Source: Symbiodinium natans (taxonomy: Eukaryota > Sar > Dinophyceae > Suessiales > Symbiodiniaceae). From it: 64,000 nucleotides of DNA. Position 1 is the stretch's first letter; every line of letters starts with the position of its first letter. Both the position numbers and the translations under genes were made by a program. The notes under the pieces are model-generated. The model was given only the letters and a program-made list of their open reading frames with translations, ran no database searches and was not told where the DNA came from. The stretch spans positions 309,428 through 373,427 of the forward strand of contig CAJNDS010002543.1 in the NCBI GenBank assembly GCA_905221605.1. The letters are read 5' to 3'. This document shows positions 38,661-51,211 of this stretch, piece after piece.

Positions 38661-39738
38661 TGTGCCGTCTTTAGAGGAGGAGTTTCGGGATTGGGGAACG
38701 CCCGGGGGTATGGGGCTCTCGCTAGATATCAGCATGGTACGATGTTGAATCTAGCATCGGCTCAAACTTCCCCTGAGCTCGAAGGCCCAAAGGAGCCTGG
38801 AACTCCAACGAGCACTGTGCCGTGAAGTCGAAAAGCAAGCGGCTTGAGTGTCGAAGCCTTTCGATCTAAGCCCGGGCCTTAGAGGCCTATAGTAGCAGCC
38901 AACAAGTTGGAAACTCAACAGCGTGGGTTGTCAGAAGGACATGGGGTGCAGCAAGTAGCAGACTCGGCGCCCGAGGGTGTCAGGGTTCGGGCGCGGGGGT
39001 TCACGAGTGCAGATATGGTGCTTTCGATCCTAGAAGTCTCTGTAACTGTTGGACCAGAGATTTTCTAAAGTTGGACCAACAACCCTGCTCCAAATCCAGG
39101 GGACTGAGGACCTTCCTTTGACCCGTGTACACTTCGGCTGAGGCCCTAGGACGTCCTCGGCTACGCTGCAGGATGGTTCTGCGAGGCCCCAGGTTGGACA
39201 TGCGCCCTGGGAACCTTGGCGCGGATGCCGCTATGGTGGGCGTGGGTGGTGAGGGGATTTGACCTTACATGAAATATGTAGCAGGGCGGGGCGGGGAGTT
39301 TTCGTTGTGGCACTCCACTACGGATCTCGGCTTGAGCTGAGAAACAAAGCCACCAGCAAAACGGGGTGGCCTCGGGCATGTGCACCGTGCTGACCTCGGC
39401 TTTGAAGACTTCTTGCAATAGTCCAGTTCATGAGTGAGTCTCGTGTCAGGTGCATAGCAGGGTCCCGGGATGACATCTCCTTGTGTAGGGTCAATAGATT
39501 CAAGGCTTTGTTGTTCCTCTCATAGCTGCTTCTGTTTTTGGTCCGCCGGCTTGTGCCCAAGTACAACGACGAACCCATGGAACGAAGCCGAGGGGCATCG
39601 CATTGCTTCGCTTCCTCCATACCTGCCGAGGATGCATTACCCCTCACCTGACAGCCGGGCATAAGCCCTCCCGAACATCGAACGGAAAGTGATGATTATA
39701 GAAATATGTAAATATGTGTACATGTACGAAAACATAAG

Positions 39739-39912
39739 CATATATATATATATATGTATATATGTATATATGTATATATGTATATATGTATATATGTATA
39801 TATGTATATATGTATATATGTATATGTATATGTACACGTATATGTATGTGTATGTGTATGTGATATATGTATATGTATATGTATATTTATATGTATATGT
39901 ATACATAATATA
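39739..39912. repeat. TATATG/TATGTA microsatellite
   Basis: About 170 bp of TATATG-type hexamer repeats with TATGTG variants in the middle. Confidence 0.95.
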
Positions 39913-41316
39913 CCTTCCTTTGTGATATTTATACTCATCAATATAATTTATACTTATATTTATACGCATATATTTTCCGTCGGGTCTCGAGTCCGTTAGT
40001 GTGCCCGCCCTCCCCCGTCTATAAGCAGGGCTGGCGATCCCTTCCAACTGCCTTCTGCAACCTTGCGATGGATAAAGATCGCAGAACGGGGTACGCAGAT
40101 GCGGGGGCCACCAACCACAATGTCGAAGTCTTCTGCCGCAACTATTTACATGCGCCCGCGGCCTGCTTTCAGAACGCACAGGGAGTAGTCGCTGTAGCAG
40201 GCCGGATCTCTGTCTCCAGTGCATTGGTGGTTTCTGTTGGCGTGGATGAGCATTCTGTTCTCCACCTCACTGACAACTAGTCAACAGGTTTAGGACCGGA
40301 CTCGCTTCTAGCCTTTCCCTATAGTATCCTAACCTCATCGATGAAACAACACCAGCTGGGAGGCTCAGCAAGCCCTACATGCTGGCTTTGGCCCTACGAG
40401 TAGACAACAGTACGGTGCTCAGCTCCCATTCAATCTCTCCTATTCCTGTACTGCACCTCCTCAAAGCGTAACACGAAGCAGCACCCCAGACATCAGCCAA
40501 AGATCGGCCTTCGCGGGCTTCAGGCGGAAGTTCAGCCGCACGCCCGAATATGCAACAAAATCCAGCACTCGTAGCAAAAAAAAACTACCAAACCCGCTCC
40601 GACATTCCTTGCAACACCGCCGAACAGCCGATGAAAAATGATATAAAACGTTGCTTTCTCCTGCTTTTTTCCACCACTACCCTGGCACCACAGTCCGAGC
40701 CGAGGTGCCAGCTGCAGGTCAGCGTCCTGCGGGTGCACAGCCCCAATCACAGATCGGAAGTCCCGTGATTCCGTTGAGCGCGGTTTAGGGTTTAGGGTTT
40801 AGGGTTTAGGGCTGAGGCAGTTGAACAGAGCCAGCGGCTCGGAGCCGGGTTGGGGTGTCAGCGAGGTTTCTGAGTTGCCGGGCTCCCGGAGGTTTGAGGC
40901 AAGGCGCTTTGATAGGCCTGGCACATGGGCTTGGAGGTCCCTTACAAGATGAATTTGCAGTGTGTCTTAGGCGGTGATGGGTTTCTGGTCGGACTCTGGA
41001 GTTCACGCGCCCAGGCCAAGTCTGACTGTGGGGTCTGAAGTGCTGGGGCTTCGGCAAATGTTCTGAGAATGTTCTGAGTTTCAGATGTGGGGCTTCCACA
41101 GTCTAGAGATACATGAAGCGTGACTTTCGGGTCCACCGATAGCAAGGGTCATGCATATCCTTGGGCCAGGATGTTGTTGCAATACTCGCACAACGAAGCC
41201 AGTGGGCAATGCACTCTCCCCAAGGCCACCTCGTCATCTCCTAGTTGGTCCGCCAGCTTCGCCAAACCGCCAGCCAGACGGATCTGGCAAGCAAAGAGGA
41301 CAGCAATTCTCATCAT

Positions 41317-41368
41317 GTGGGCTGTCGTTACGTGTTGGAGGCGTGGGCTGTCGTTACGTGTTGGAGGC
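41317..41368. repeat. 26-bp tandem duplication
   Basis: Two identical head-to-tail copies (41317-41342 and 41343-41368), each beginning GTGGGCTGTCG. Confidence 0.9.
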
Positions 41369-41980
41369 GTGATTGGACTTTGGAGTGTATACAAGGTGAA
41401 CAGGTGAACACACACACACACACGTCAACAAAGTGGGAGGCAGGGAACCACCCAGCCAGCCTGCTCCTCTCTCCCCCCCCCGAAACATACACAAGCAGGG
41501 AAGCAGGCAAGCAGGCAAACAAGCAAACAAACAAACGAACAAACCATGCCCAGAGCATTCCAGGCAACGGGACAAGAAGCCTGAAGACTCTGAAGCCCTG
41601 CAAGATCTTGAAAGCCGAGCCTTCTCATGTAACTCGAGGAGGCGCCACGTGGCGGCCTGCGCAGGCTTTGGGCCCTTTATGCGGGGGCTCTCGCGTTTCC
41701 CATGTGTTTCGCACTGCGGGGTTTGAGCCTCTGAAACAGCAGTAGCCGACGGCTCAAGCCTGGACCCTCAATATCGCACCTGCACCCCTCTGCATATTTG
41801 GGATTTGGACGTTTCGAGAGTTGAGCTGCATACGTGTGAAGCAAGCAACTGCAAGGGTAGACTTGAACAATCAGCAGCAGCTCCAAAGGAACGAGCAGTA
41901 GTGGAATCGTGCAAACAGAGCTTACAGGTGTGTTGGGGCATGTTAGGGCTGACATGTTTAAGGGTTACGCTCGGAGTCTT

Positions 41981-42028
41981 CCCTAAACCCTAAACCCTAA
42001 ACCCTAAACCCTAAACCCTAAACCCTAA
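41981..42028. repeat. Interstitial telomere-type array (CCCTAAA)7
   Basis: Seven perfect units, facing the TTTAGGG array at 42151-42189 about 120 bp away. Confidence 0.97.
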
Positions 42029-42150
42029 AAGGGAGATGCACCTGACAGGCGGCAGATGCCTTTTTCTCCACCTTGCGCAAGCTTGGACCCCATGTCCATC
42101 TTCGCCTGCCAGGATGCCTCTGAGAGTCTGTACGGATCTCACATTCAACT

Positions 42151-42189
42151 GGGTTTAGGGTTTAGGGTTTAGGGTTTAGGGTTTAGGGT
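42151..42189. repeat. Interstitial telomere-type array (TTTAGGG)5
   Basis: Five perfect units. Confidence 0.96.
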
Positions 42190-44593
42190 GACCCTTGCAC
42201 CCTTTCATGAAAGTTAATGCTCACTTGGCAGTGCTCCGGCGCTGTACAATCAGGGCCACGGCAAGTGTTGCAGCGACGCCAAGCGTCAGGACCTGGCAGT
42301 GTCGAGTTTCAGGAGGTTTCGACAAGCTCATCCAAAGTCGTTATTGTTCTTTTAAAGCTTCGACGCGGGAAAACTTCTCAACCCCTCGAGGGGCAAACAA
42401 AACAAGCTGCTCAACCTCCCCCCCTCCAGACAGGGTGCAAGCGGAAGGGCCAGGGACTGTCTGCGCCGGTACCGGCCGATGGGAGCCCCATCCAGTGCAC
42501 GGACGGCGTACTCCTCTCAGGGCTTCAAAGCTCGTGTGGCGTGGATTGAAGAACCCTGCATACCGGGGTGTACCGAGACCCTTTCTTTGACACCCAACAG
42601 AGGGACCCCCCCCCCCCCACCAATCTCCAAAAGACTGAGCCTTCCATTCAAAGATGCTGAGCTCGGGTAGGGCAGCGAGCTCGCGAAGTTCTTGCTCCGT
42701 GCCCATGAACTCCTGAAAAGCTGTCCGAAATTGTCCAAATACGTGCGGACATGGTTTCGGCAACGCACAGTGTAACTAACAGCAACAGGAGAGCTTCATG
42801 AAGGGATCGTGCCTCCTTCGATATGACCGGGGTGTGTCCGTTTTTGGCAGCTTCTCGGCCACGCATGCTGTACTCCATAACCACCTCTCGCTTTCGGGAT
42901 CTGAGCATTCGGGGTGACTCAGACCCTGACTCCGACGGACAAGCATTTGGGCGACTAGCCAACGCAAAGAATTCTCAGTCAAACCGACCCACTCGTGGAT
43001 TCGCTGCGGACTGAAATCGGAACCGGAACCCGGAGGTGTAAGCAGGAAGCAGAGAAACCTAAAAATGAACTCACCCCGACCACCCCTTCCCACCCCCCCC
43101 CCCGTGCCACAACTACCCAGAAGCTCAACTGCGCCGACCTGCCCGACCCCACACGTCGGGAAATCAAGGCTTTGAAGGTTTCAACTGCCAGAGCGCGCTG
43201 CGCCCCTCGTTCCAGCTTCAATGTCCGCCTCCGCATCAGCCTCGGGCCTCCCGACGGCCTCTCTGTCATTGTGCCTTCTCGTGGGGTGCCACCCCTTGTC
43301 AGCTTTTAACACACAACTTCCTGAAGGCTCAAAGGCTCCGCTTGAAAGGCCTTGGAGATCAGAAAAACGCGGGATGGAAGGGTCGGAATTGGAAGGTGTC
43401 CACCTCGTAGCCGAAGCCAGTTCAAACGCCACTTCGAACCGAAGCGAGCACAAATTTTCATGAACATATACTTCAAGGCAAACCATCGCAACCGAACGCA
43501 TCAAGGCAGAACATGTAGTAGAACAAACCAAACTAAACTCAACAATGGCTGTGCTGCTACTGGTTGTAGAGGCAAGGGCGGTTCGGCTTCTGGATGCACA
43601 ACGAAACCGCAGTACCTGCTGCTGCTGCTGCTGCGGCACAATCGGTAGAGCTTAGAGTCTACAGTAGCTTGAGCTTGATGAGCTTGTTTATAGCCCGTGG
43701 TCCACAAGAATCACCCCATACCACCGCCTTGCGGTTGCCGTACATCAGGGAGCTGACGCGGGAAAGAGTCCAGTCCGGGTTGGGCCGCGCTGCCAGCTGC
43801 AAGATGTCCCCTTCTCGCAGGTCCCCAGGAACCAGCGTGCCTGGCGGCTTACGTATGCGTACGTGGTCCTGTTGGCCAGCTTCAGACCCTAAACCCTAAA
43901 CCCTAAACCCTAAACCCCAACCGGAATGAATGATATGGGGACGCGTCTTCTCGGCTAAGAGCTATGGAATGGATGAGCCGAGGTGCGCAAGAAGAACCCA
44001 GCCCTTCCTGTCCGGGCACAGTGGGCGCGCACACCATCTGCAGTGAAGGTCTTCCCAAGCATTTGGTCCACTTTTTGGCAAGGGAGGCGAGGGCTGGAAA
44101 CCTGCTCGGAGCTAAACCGGCTAAGCCTATACTGAAAACCTTACATGCCCCCGGCCCCCAGCCCTAGCTCCCCGAAGCTTATTAAGCTTATCAACCTGCA
44201 GACCATTCTCGGAGTCCCACAGGCCCTTAAGCCTGCAGCCGCAAGGGCTGCTGCGCGTCATTGCGCCAGCATTCAAGCCTGACATCCAGAGGCTATTGCT
44301 GTCAGCTTGAGCCCTCTTGAGCCATTCATATATAGAGCAGCAGAAACCAAAAGCATTGCTTACACACAAAGCCGAGTACTCGTCGCCCACACAGAGAGTC
44401 TCGGAACTCAGCCCCGAGTCGAGGAAGAGGTTCTCCCCGAAAGCCCCGGGATTCAGCGACTCCTTGTCGAGAGGCGCCCGCAGCGAAAGGCCTTGCAGGA
44501 CCGCAAGGATCGACAATGTACCAAAACGAGTATAAAGGCTGTGGGCTTATAAGGCCTGTAGGGGGAGCATCTTGAAACAAAACCCAGCAATGT

Positions 44594-44692
44594 GGGGCTC
44601 TACGAAAATAGGGGACCCTCATATGGACCCCATATAGTAGGATTCCCTTACAATAACGACCCCAAAAAGGCACCCCCGATTTCGGAACCCCC
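44594..44692 (-). mobile_element. MITE, ATCCTACTATTTGGGG family, copy 4, with 4-bp TSD
   Basis: A 99-bp element flanked by ATGT on both sides (44590-44593 and 44693-44696). The + strand left end is GGGGCTCTACGAAAATAGGG, and the reverse complement of the right end is GGGGGTTCCGAAATCGGGGG, an imperfect TIR. On the minus strand the core reads GGGAATCCTACTATATGGGG, shared with copies at 2311, 25880 and 27427. Confidence 0.75.
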
Positions 44693-44731
44693 ATGTAAGG
44701 GCTGCAAATAGTAGTAAAAGTAATAATAGAA

Positions 44732-44870
<139 letters not shown>

Positions 44871-45026
44871 ATTCCTAATAATACTCATAATAAGAAATGA
44901 ATAATAGCAATAATAAAAATGATAATAAGAAGACTAACGGCTGCAAGTGCAGAGCTTTCGTAAGGCATCCGCCGGCCTGCACTGAGCAGGGCTTCCACAT
45001 TGCCGGCGGTCTGCACCAGGATCGCC

Positions 45027-45075
45027 TTAGGGTTAAGGGTTAAGGGTTAAGGGTTAAGGGTTAAGGGTTTAGGGT
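45027..45075. repeat. Variant telomere-type array (TTAAGGG)6
   Basis: Six units of TTAAGGG rather than TTTAGGG, ending in one canonical TTTAGGG unit. It is the only homogeneous variant array seen in the window. Confidence 0.95.
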
Positions 45076-45944
45076 ACGTGTTTACGTGGCTTTTTCATGC
45101 TGTCATTCTTAAGTTGTTTATGGCACTGTACGGATTTATATGGCTTTATAGGCTGCCTGTTTTCGGGTAGCTTCAACCTGCACCCCTGCACCTCTGGACT
45201 CCTCAAAATGTGAGTGGAATGAGGGCCTTTTGTTGTGTCCATGTCTTTCTCTTTTTTATTTTGCATGTGTGTGTGTGTGTTTTCGTTTTCTATATCCTTA
45301 GTAATTATCTTTGTTTTCCATGTGTGTGTGTGTGTGTGCTTTATACGGGTTTTAAGCCATTCATTTTTTTCTTGGGGGGGGGGGGGGGGGGAGGGAGGCC
45401 GCATTATCCTGCCGACGTTGCGAGTTCAGAAAGCACTAGAAATCAGAAGATCGTGTGCGCAAGGGTGTTCGAGCACTTCATAGTTCTATGGTTTTCCAAG
45501 TCATTCCAGCAGGACAGGCCATAAAGCTAAAACCCTAAACCTTATACCCTATACCCTGTATCCTAAACCCTAGACCCTGAACCCTGGACCAAAACCCATC
45601 CCTATGCTGCCTGCAGACCTGAGAACAACAAATCAAGAAACTGTCCTGGTCCCTAAGATGTTGGGTTCAAATTTTGCTTGCAAAGCGTCAAATCGCAAGC
45701 CTTGCTCCCTAAGATTTTGGGTTCAACTTTTCATCCAAAGAATACTCTTGCAGCAAAAAAAACTATGGGGGACACTGCTTGCGATTTGTGATTTTGGGAC
45801 ATATTCTTTCAGCAAAAAACACTATTGGGGACACTGTTTTTTCTCGTGACTTTAGGAGATGACGACGGAAGATGATGTCAGTATGATGATAAGATGATAA
45901 GAGAAGGTGATAACAAGGTGATAAGAATGGTAAGATGATGATGG
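45076..45944. other. Gene-free stretch with degenerate direct repeats
   Basis: A poly-G run lies near 45375 and degenerate CCCTAAA words at 45530-45595. Two pairs of imperfect direct repeats lie in 45650-45840: a CCCTAAGATKTTGGGTTCAA motif at about 45651 and 45707, and a GCAAAAAA...GGGGACACTG motif at about 45753 and 45812. No gene supported. Confidence 0.45.
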
Positions 45945-46735
45945 GAAAGATGATACAATTAAATTACGTAAATTATTTCATTGGGGTCAATTACAAAATC
46001 TGAATAATTTGAATGATTTTGGTGATTCAAATTATGTAAATTGTTTATTCTTTGTTTACTTGGGGTCAATTAAATGATTTAAACAATCTAAACAATGTTA
46101 AAAAATTGAAAAAACCTAAATTAAAATCATTTTAATACCTTGAATAATTAAAAATGTGAATAAGCAAAACTGTTTAAATTATTTAAGTTATTTAAATTCT
46201 ATAAATTATTTAATTGGGGTCAATTACATTATTTATTTAATTTAAATAACTTTGGTTACTTAAATTACTTAAGCTATTTACTTGGGGTCAATTACAGAAT
46301 TCAAAGAATTAGACAATTTTGGTTATCTAAACTTTTTACATTATTTGAATTCTTTAGATTATTTAAAATATGTAATTTAGACAATTTAGATAATTTAAGG
46401 AATTGAAAAAGTGAAAATAATTTAAATAGTTTGAAAAATTGAAATGATTAAAATGTTTGAAATAATTAAGAATAACAATCAAATAAGTTTAATTGTGGGA
46501 ACCTCCCAGACCATCCAGAGAAACAATTAGATAATTTAAATCCGACAGCTCAATTTCAAAATTCAATTAGACTCCCGGATTTAGATTATTTAACTGCATC
46601 TAATCACATATTTTCAATAAGCTAAACAATTCAACTTATTTTCACTTACAAAAACAAGTGAAGGAGCTAAATAGACCCGAAAGGTAGCTCCCTCATATAG
46701 ATAAACTAAAAAACACAGGGATTATATAGGGTACC
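45945..46735. other. AT-rich island with recurring TTGGGGTCAATTA motif
   Basis: Nearly 800 bp made mostly of A/T words (AATTATTTAAAT type), in sharp contrast to the G/C-balanced surroundings. The motif TTGGGGTCAATTA recurs four times in the same orientation, at 45981, 46060, 46214 and 46282 (spacings 79, 154 and 68). This suggests a decayed tandem repeat with a unit near 75-80 bp. No coding capacity. It could be a decayed satellite, a matrix-attachment or origin-like region, or organelle-derived DNA. The sequence does not decide. Confidence 0.7.
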
Positions 46736-46764
46736 TCATTCCCCCATTCCCCGCCAACCCACAG

Positions 46765-46922
46765 TAAGTCGCCCGGTCTTTGGCGTCTTGTGCTTGCCCC
46801 CCGGCTTGACTGAAGCGAACGCTATTGCCAAAGCTCACGGAGTTCTCCAGTCCACCGAGGCCGACGTTGACAGCCTCCTCTTGTGGGAACGCATGGGAAG
46901 CTCGATGTGCAAGGACGAGTAG
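46765..46922 (+). CDS. Weak candidate 3'-terminal exon, hypothetical
   Basis: Directly after the AT-rich island, a CCCACAG (a possible splice acceptor ending at 46764) is followed by a frame of 51 codons to a TAG at 46920-46922. The start reads SRPVFGVLCLPPGLTE and the end ERMGSSMCKDE. Composition is protein-like and the third codon positions are C/G-rich, unlike the shadow frames around it. The frame is also open for some distance upstream of the AG. I do not recognise the product. A second protein-like open stretch (47054-47182) follows in another phase. Splicing is not demonstrated. Confidence 0.25.
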
Positions 46923-47877
46923 TTATGGGAGAACACGGGTGCTCACCAGCAAGGAGTAGATTCAGACTGACTCAGAATTTTTTTTTTTAAAGAAGCAGGG
47001 GCGCAGCAACAGGAAAGTCAAACAAAAAGTGCAGGTTGCATCTCCTGCTTGCAGCGGCTCCGCTGGAAGATGGGCCGTTTAGGGTCGCTGCTACCCCCGA
47101 GCACGAGGTCGCCTTCCTCGGGTTGCCGGAGCAGTCGGCACGCCACGCGGGCTTGCAAAGAAGGCACGGCCATGGCTCTTGAGGGACTCTGGGATGAATA
47201 TGATGAGTCAGGGCGGCCAGCAGCACCCCTCTAGAGAAGCAAAATCGAAAAGAGCCTCTGAGATGAGCCAGTCTAGGTTAGTATAGTGACCTTCCAGGGA
47301 GCAAAATCAAAAGAGCTGCGGATGTGGTTGTGATCGACCGGCGCACACCCCGCAGTCGCGACCAAAAAAGCAACAGCCTCTGCCCTGGGTGCATTAGCTT
47401 CAACAAAGTCTTGTATGCAACGATGCTCAACACTACCATTCAAACAAAGAAGGGATCACATCTCAACCCTAACCACACACACACACACACATGGTTGCCC
47501 TGGTACTCAGTGTCGTGGTCAACAGTGACAATTAATTACTAAGGAAAACGTGCAGATCCGAGCGTTTGCAAACGTGAAATCTTGCAGGTGGGCCTGTATA
47601 GCTACCTGGCAAGCCGTACAAAGGTTTTCGGAAGCACCCTCGCGGCAGACCTGCATCGAGGCTGTGAGGCAGAGAGAGAGAGAGAGGGAGAGAGAAACAC
47701 AAAGAGTTGTGTTTGTGTATATACATATATATATATATATCTCATATATTATATATACACACAGAGTACACAGACTTACGTACATCATGTATTCTTTGGC
47801 TTTTGAGAAAAGTGGCCGAGAGAGTGAGAGTGAGGATGAGAGAGTGAGAGCGTGAGAGAGTGAGAGAGTGAGAGAGT

Positions 47878-47916
<39 letters not shown>

Positions 47917-49878
47917 GGAGAGAGGAGGAGGGAGGGGCAGGGGGAGGCACAGAAGGAGAGGGAGAGGGGAGAGGGGAGAGGGGAGAGGGAGAAGGGAGGG
48001 AGGGGTGAAGAGACACAGTTGCAAGGGAAAATCTAAGCAAAGTGGCGAATTCTGAGTTGCACCAAACAAGCACTCAAAACCCATCTTTTCTACATCTCTC
48101 TAGTGCTGTGACCTTGAGCCCCTGATCAGACTTGTCAGAATTATCCAATCTTGGCCTGCAGGGAGGACTCATTGGCCTAAGCCACTTTAGCCCAAAAACC
48201 CGCATATTTCTTCGAGGGCAATGGGGGGAATTGAGGCCCTGCCTTGTCCTGGTGGAGGACTTCGGCAGGCGAAGCAATCCTCGTGCAGTAAGACTTCTCT
48301 GGATTTTGAGGACACGGACGGGCAACCTCGCCTCAAGGCTGGACTCACTGAGCCCAAACTTGAGCATCCAAGCTCGACCAACAACTCCGAAGCCTGCCTT
48401 GTTCTGCAACCATAAACCCTAAACCCTAAACCCCAAACCCTCATCTGCCATCTTTTGGAGCGCTCGCGAGCAGTCGGAGCGACGGCGAGCGTCGCAAGCT
48501 TGCAGGGGCATGGGATACTGATTCTTAAACCTCATAAGCGCTTGAACTTCAACTAAGCCTGCAAGCAAAGTGCGCTCGTGGAATTCCGATAACTCAAAAC
48601 AAACACAACACCTTGCGCTTGCGGATCTGTGAGAAAATATATTAATACCTGTCAAAGGCCAGATGCAACAAAGCTCTGGCAGGATTAAACCACAGTCCAG
48701 TTGTTCGATATTCATCCCAAACCCAAACCTCCGAATTCACAGACAATCGACAGCATAACCAGTCCACCCCCACCCCCCACAGAGCATTAACCCCACAAAC
48801 GTATGCAAAACATGCAACATAAACAAAAATTAAAATTGCAGCACGGCGGCGTGGGCGGCTCTAACTCGTCAGCCTCTGCGTCCTCCGTGGCTGCGGATTT
48901 GGCCGCCACTTGAGTGTACAGAGGCCCACCTTAGCGTTCTGATGGCTCCTCGACCCAGGCCAAGCTGGGCCAAGAAGGTGAGTTGCTGTGAGTTCTTGCG
49001 GTTCGCAACTGTTCAAACTTTAGAACTGCCGGTCAGCTGCCAAATCTTGGTGTGGCGGCTGTGAATTCAGGATGTTGGGAGTGGTTTGGATATCCTGTTC
49101 GGGCATTGTGTCGGTGGTTTCCTGTCCAGCAATCCAGCGAGCAACGCCCGCTAATCCCGCGTTATGGCCGCGATCCTGACCCCCGATTCTGCCATGATTC
49201 TGCCATACATCCACTTGAAGGAATATTCTTTAGACTCTTTAGACAAGGCCGAATCGCCCGGATTTCTAGTATCCCAGGGCTCTTTATGAAGGCCTGTTCA
49301 CCTATTTTGCTGGCGAGATACGACCAAGTATGGCAAAATCGCACGAGCGGCGGCGGCAGCAGCAGCAGCAGCAGCGTGGAGAAAACGGGAATAAACAAAA
49401 TGCGTGCTTTTCGCCTCTTGACGCACAAAACTCATGTAAGCAGACACATTCCAGCCACGGTCCCCACTGAAGGGAAACACATGGTACCAGACACGAGGTG
49501 CAGAAAGTTCCGTACGTCATTCCCCACCCCCAGCCACCCCCCCATCCCCACCCCCATATTTGAAGAGTAGCATCATGCCGCGGCGAAAGACACGCATACC
49601 AACCGACAACGACAAAAGGGTCGACGTGTCGACAGTCACGAGGATGGCGGCCCCGATGCGCGCCATCCACGTCGCCCGTTATGCACTGTCAGCACTTGTA
49701 TGACACACGAATGCAGGCCGAAACTTCAAAGGGACGACACTCACGAGGATGGTCACCAATGGGCACGGCCGATGCTTGCAAAAGCGGGACGCGTCGACCC
49801 GGATCAAGTCCCCTGACCCGCGACTCTCAACAAAAGAACCCTTCACTACGCATTCGGGCATCAAACTCAAAAAACAGT
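46923..49878. other. Gene-free stretch
   Basis: GA-rich tracts (47668-47700 and 47818-48010), an AT microsatellite (47720-47750) and a short CCCTAAA block (48414-48441). Frames overlap on both strands. Apart from the weak stretch 47054-47182, nothing looks like a gene. Confidence 0.4.
47818..48010. repeat. GA-rich purine tract
   Basis: About 190 bp of GAGA/GGGA words on the + strand. Ser/Leu/Pro-rich frames on the other strand are compositional. Confidence 0.9.
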
Positions 49879-49966
49879 TCATGGTTGGAATAATATTAGC
49901 AATGTAAATGTTGATTCTTTATTGAGCTTAAGAACCCTTAAAAATTAAACTGTTACCCAACTATGA
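49879..49966. mobile_element. MITE, TCATGGTTGGG family, copy 2
   Basis: An 88-bp copy begins TCATGGTTGGA and ends CCCAACTATGA. It is related to 33925-34013 by its ends, by a TTAAGAACCCTTAAAAA-like interior and by the CAAAGA that follows. Confidence 0.6.
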
Positions 49967-51169
49967 CAAAGACACAGCAATCACACATCCCTGGATGGCC
50001 AAGTGGCTCTGCACCTCCCCCGCTGTGGGCCAGCAGACGATGGGCGTGCCGGGGTTGGTAAACTTCCGCGACTGCAGGGGGGTTTTCTCACGCCACGTAC
50101 AGGAAAGCCGCTGGCAACTTTTCGGGGTCTACAGACCAAAGCAGTTGGACGAAGCCTGAAATTGAGAAAGAGTCAACGTGTTCATGCCTTCTCCACCGAA
50201 GACACATAAACTGAGAGACTAGTAACTAGGCCGAAGGTGTTTCAGCGCCCTGATGGTTTTGTTTGTCACAAAGCTTTGGTGAAAAGGGTAAAGATATTCA
50301 GGACTTCAAAGCTTCTTCCGCAGAGCCGAGTGAGGCGTAAGCTTGATTGTTTGTCACTGTTCTACCTTGCACGGATACCGCACTCTCGAACCGAGGTACG
50401 TAAGAGTACTTGTTGTTTGCACATGAACGCGCCCTGCGAGCAAAACAGTGGACAGTAACAAGATGCCATCTTGACAAGCTTGCGTCAACGCGTGCCTTCA
50501 TGCCAGCACTTTGCTGTTGTCTCGTACCATGCATATCCCAATAAGACCCGTACATCTGATGTCAGAAATTGTCGCCGACACGCTGCTTCTTTGCAGGCTT
50601 GATCCGTTTTGCAGAGAATACCTCTAGCACTGTGCCGCAATGACTGAATAGAAGTAGCATGTAGATTTCATACCTATATATGCTGTGCGTTCAGGCATCT
50701 TCCAAATGCGGGAATTGAGATTCTCCCCCAACTCCCCCTTCTCCAATGAGGCATCGGAGAGCAAAGAGAACCTCCCAGCCGATGAAAACGTGAAGAGATG
50801 AGAGAAGATGAGAAAGATGAGATGAGGGATGAGAAAGACATGAGAGAGAGAGAGGGAGAGAGAGAGAGAGAGCGCGCTATAGAGAGAGGGACCGGCCAAG
50901 CGAGAGGAGGGATTGTCTGTGGTTCTTATGGTTCGGGTTGTAGGTTAGTGGTGTGGGCTTTTGGGGTTGAGATTTAGGGTTCGGGTCGAAGGGTTCTGGA
51001 GTTTAGAGGCTTCAGGATTTCGGCTCTTAAGTTGTCCTCGCTTTTGGACCCTCACCCCGAACCCTACACCGCAAACCTTCAACCCCAACCCTGAACCTTC
51101 CCTTCAGCCCCGAACCTCAAAACCCTTGCAGGCCAATGCCTCTGCATCTCAGCTCCACAACCAGCCCAC
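49967..51169. other. Gene-free stretch left of the LTR element
   Basis: A GA microsatellite lies at about 50816-50886. From 50940 to 51130 the sequence is a patchwork of decayed telomere-type words in both orientations (TTTAGGG, TTCGGG, CCCTAC, CCCGAAC), which suggests an old array. No gene supported. Confidence 0.45.
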
Positions 51170-51211
51170 AACCCTAAACCCTAAACCCTAAACCCTAAAC
51201 CCTAAACCCTA
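51170..51211. repeat. Telomere-type array (CCCTAAA)6 hosting the LTR insertion
   Basis: Six CCCTAAA units end in CCCTA exactly at the 5' LTR boundary. The sequence right of the element (60056) resumes with CCCTAAACCC, so the array was split by the insertion. Confidence 0.95.

Larger units (their letters stand above)
38661..44593. other. Gene-free stretch with scattered repeats
   Basis: Telomere-type blocks lie at 40782-40812, 41981-42028, 42151-42189 and 43886-43918. A TATATG microsatellite and a 26-bp tandem duplication are listed separately. The frame 39999-40280 (+) is open with mixed composition but has no domain. Other frames overlap on both strands. Confidence 0.35.

Noticed and set aside
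39637-40224. 195-codon minus-strand frame
   Set aside because: Half of it is Tyr/Ile/Thr translation of the TATATG microsatellite, and the rest has no domain.
47785-48084. Ser/Leu/Pro-rich minus-strand protein
   Set aside because: Compositional translation of a GA-rich purine tract.
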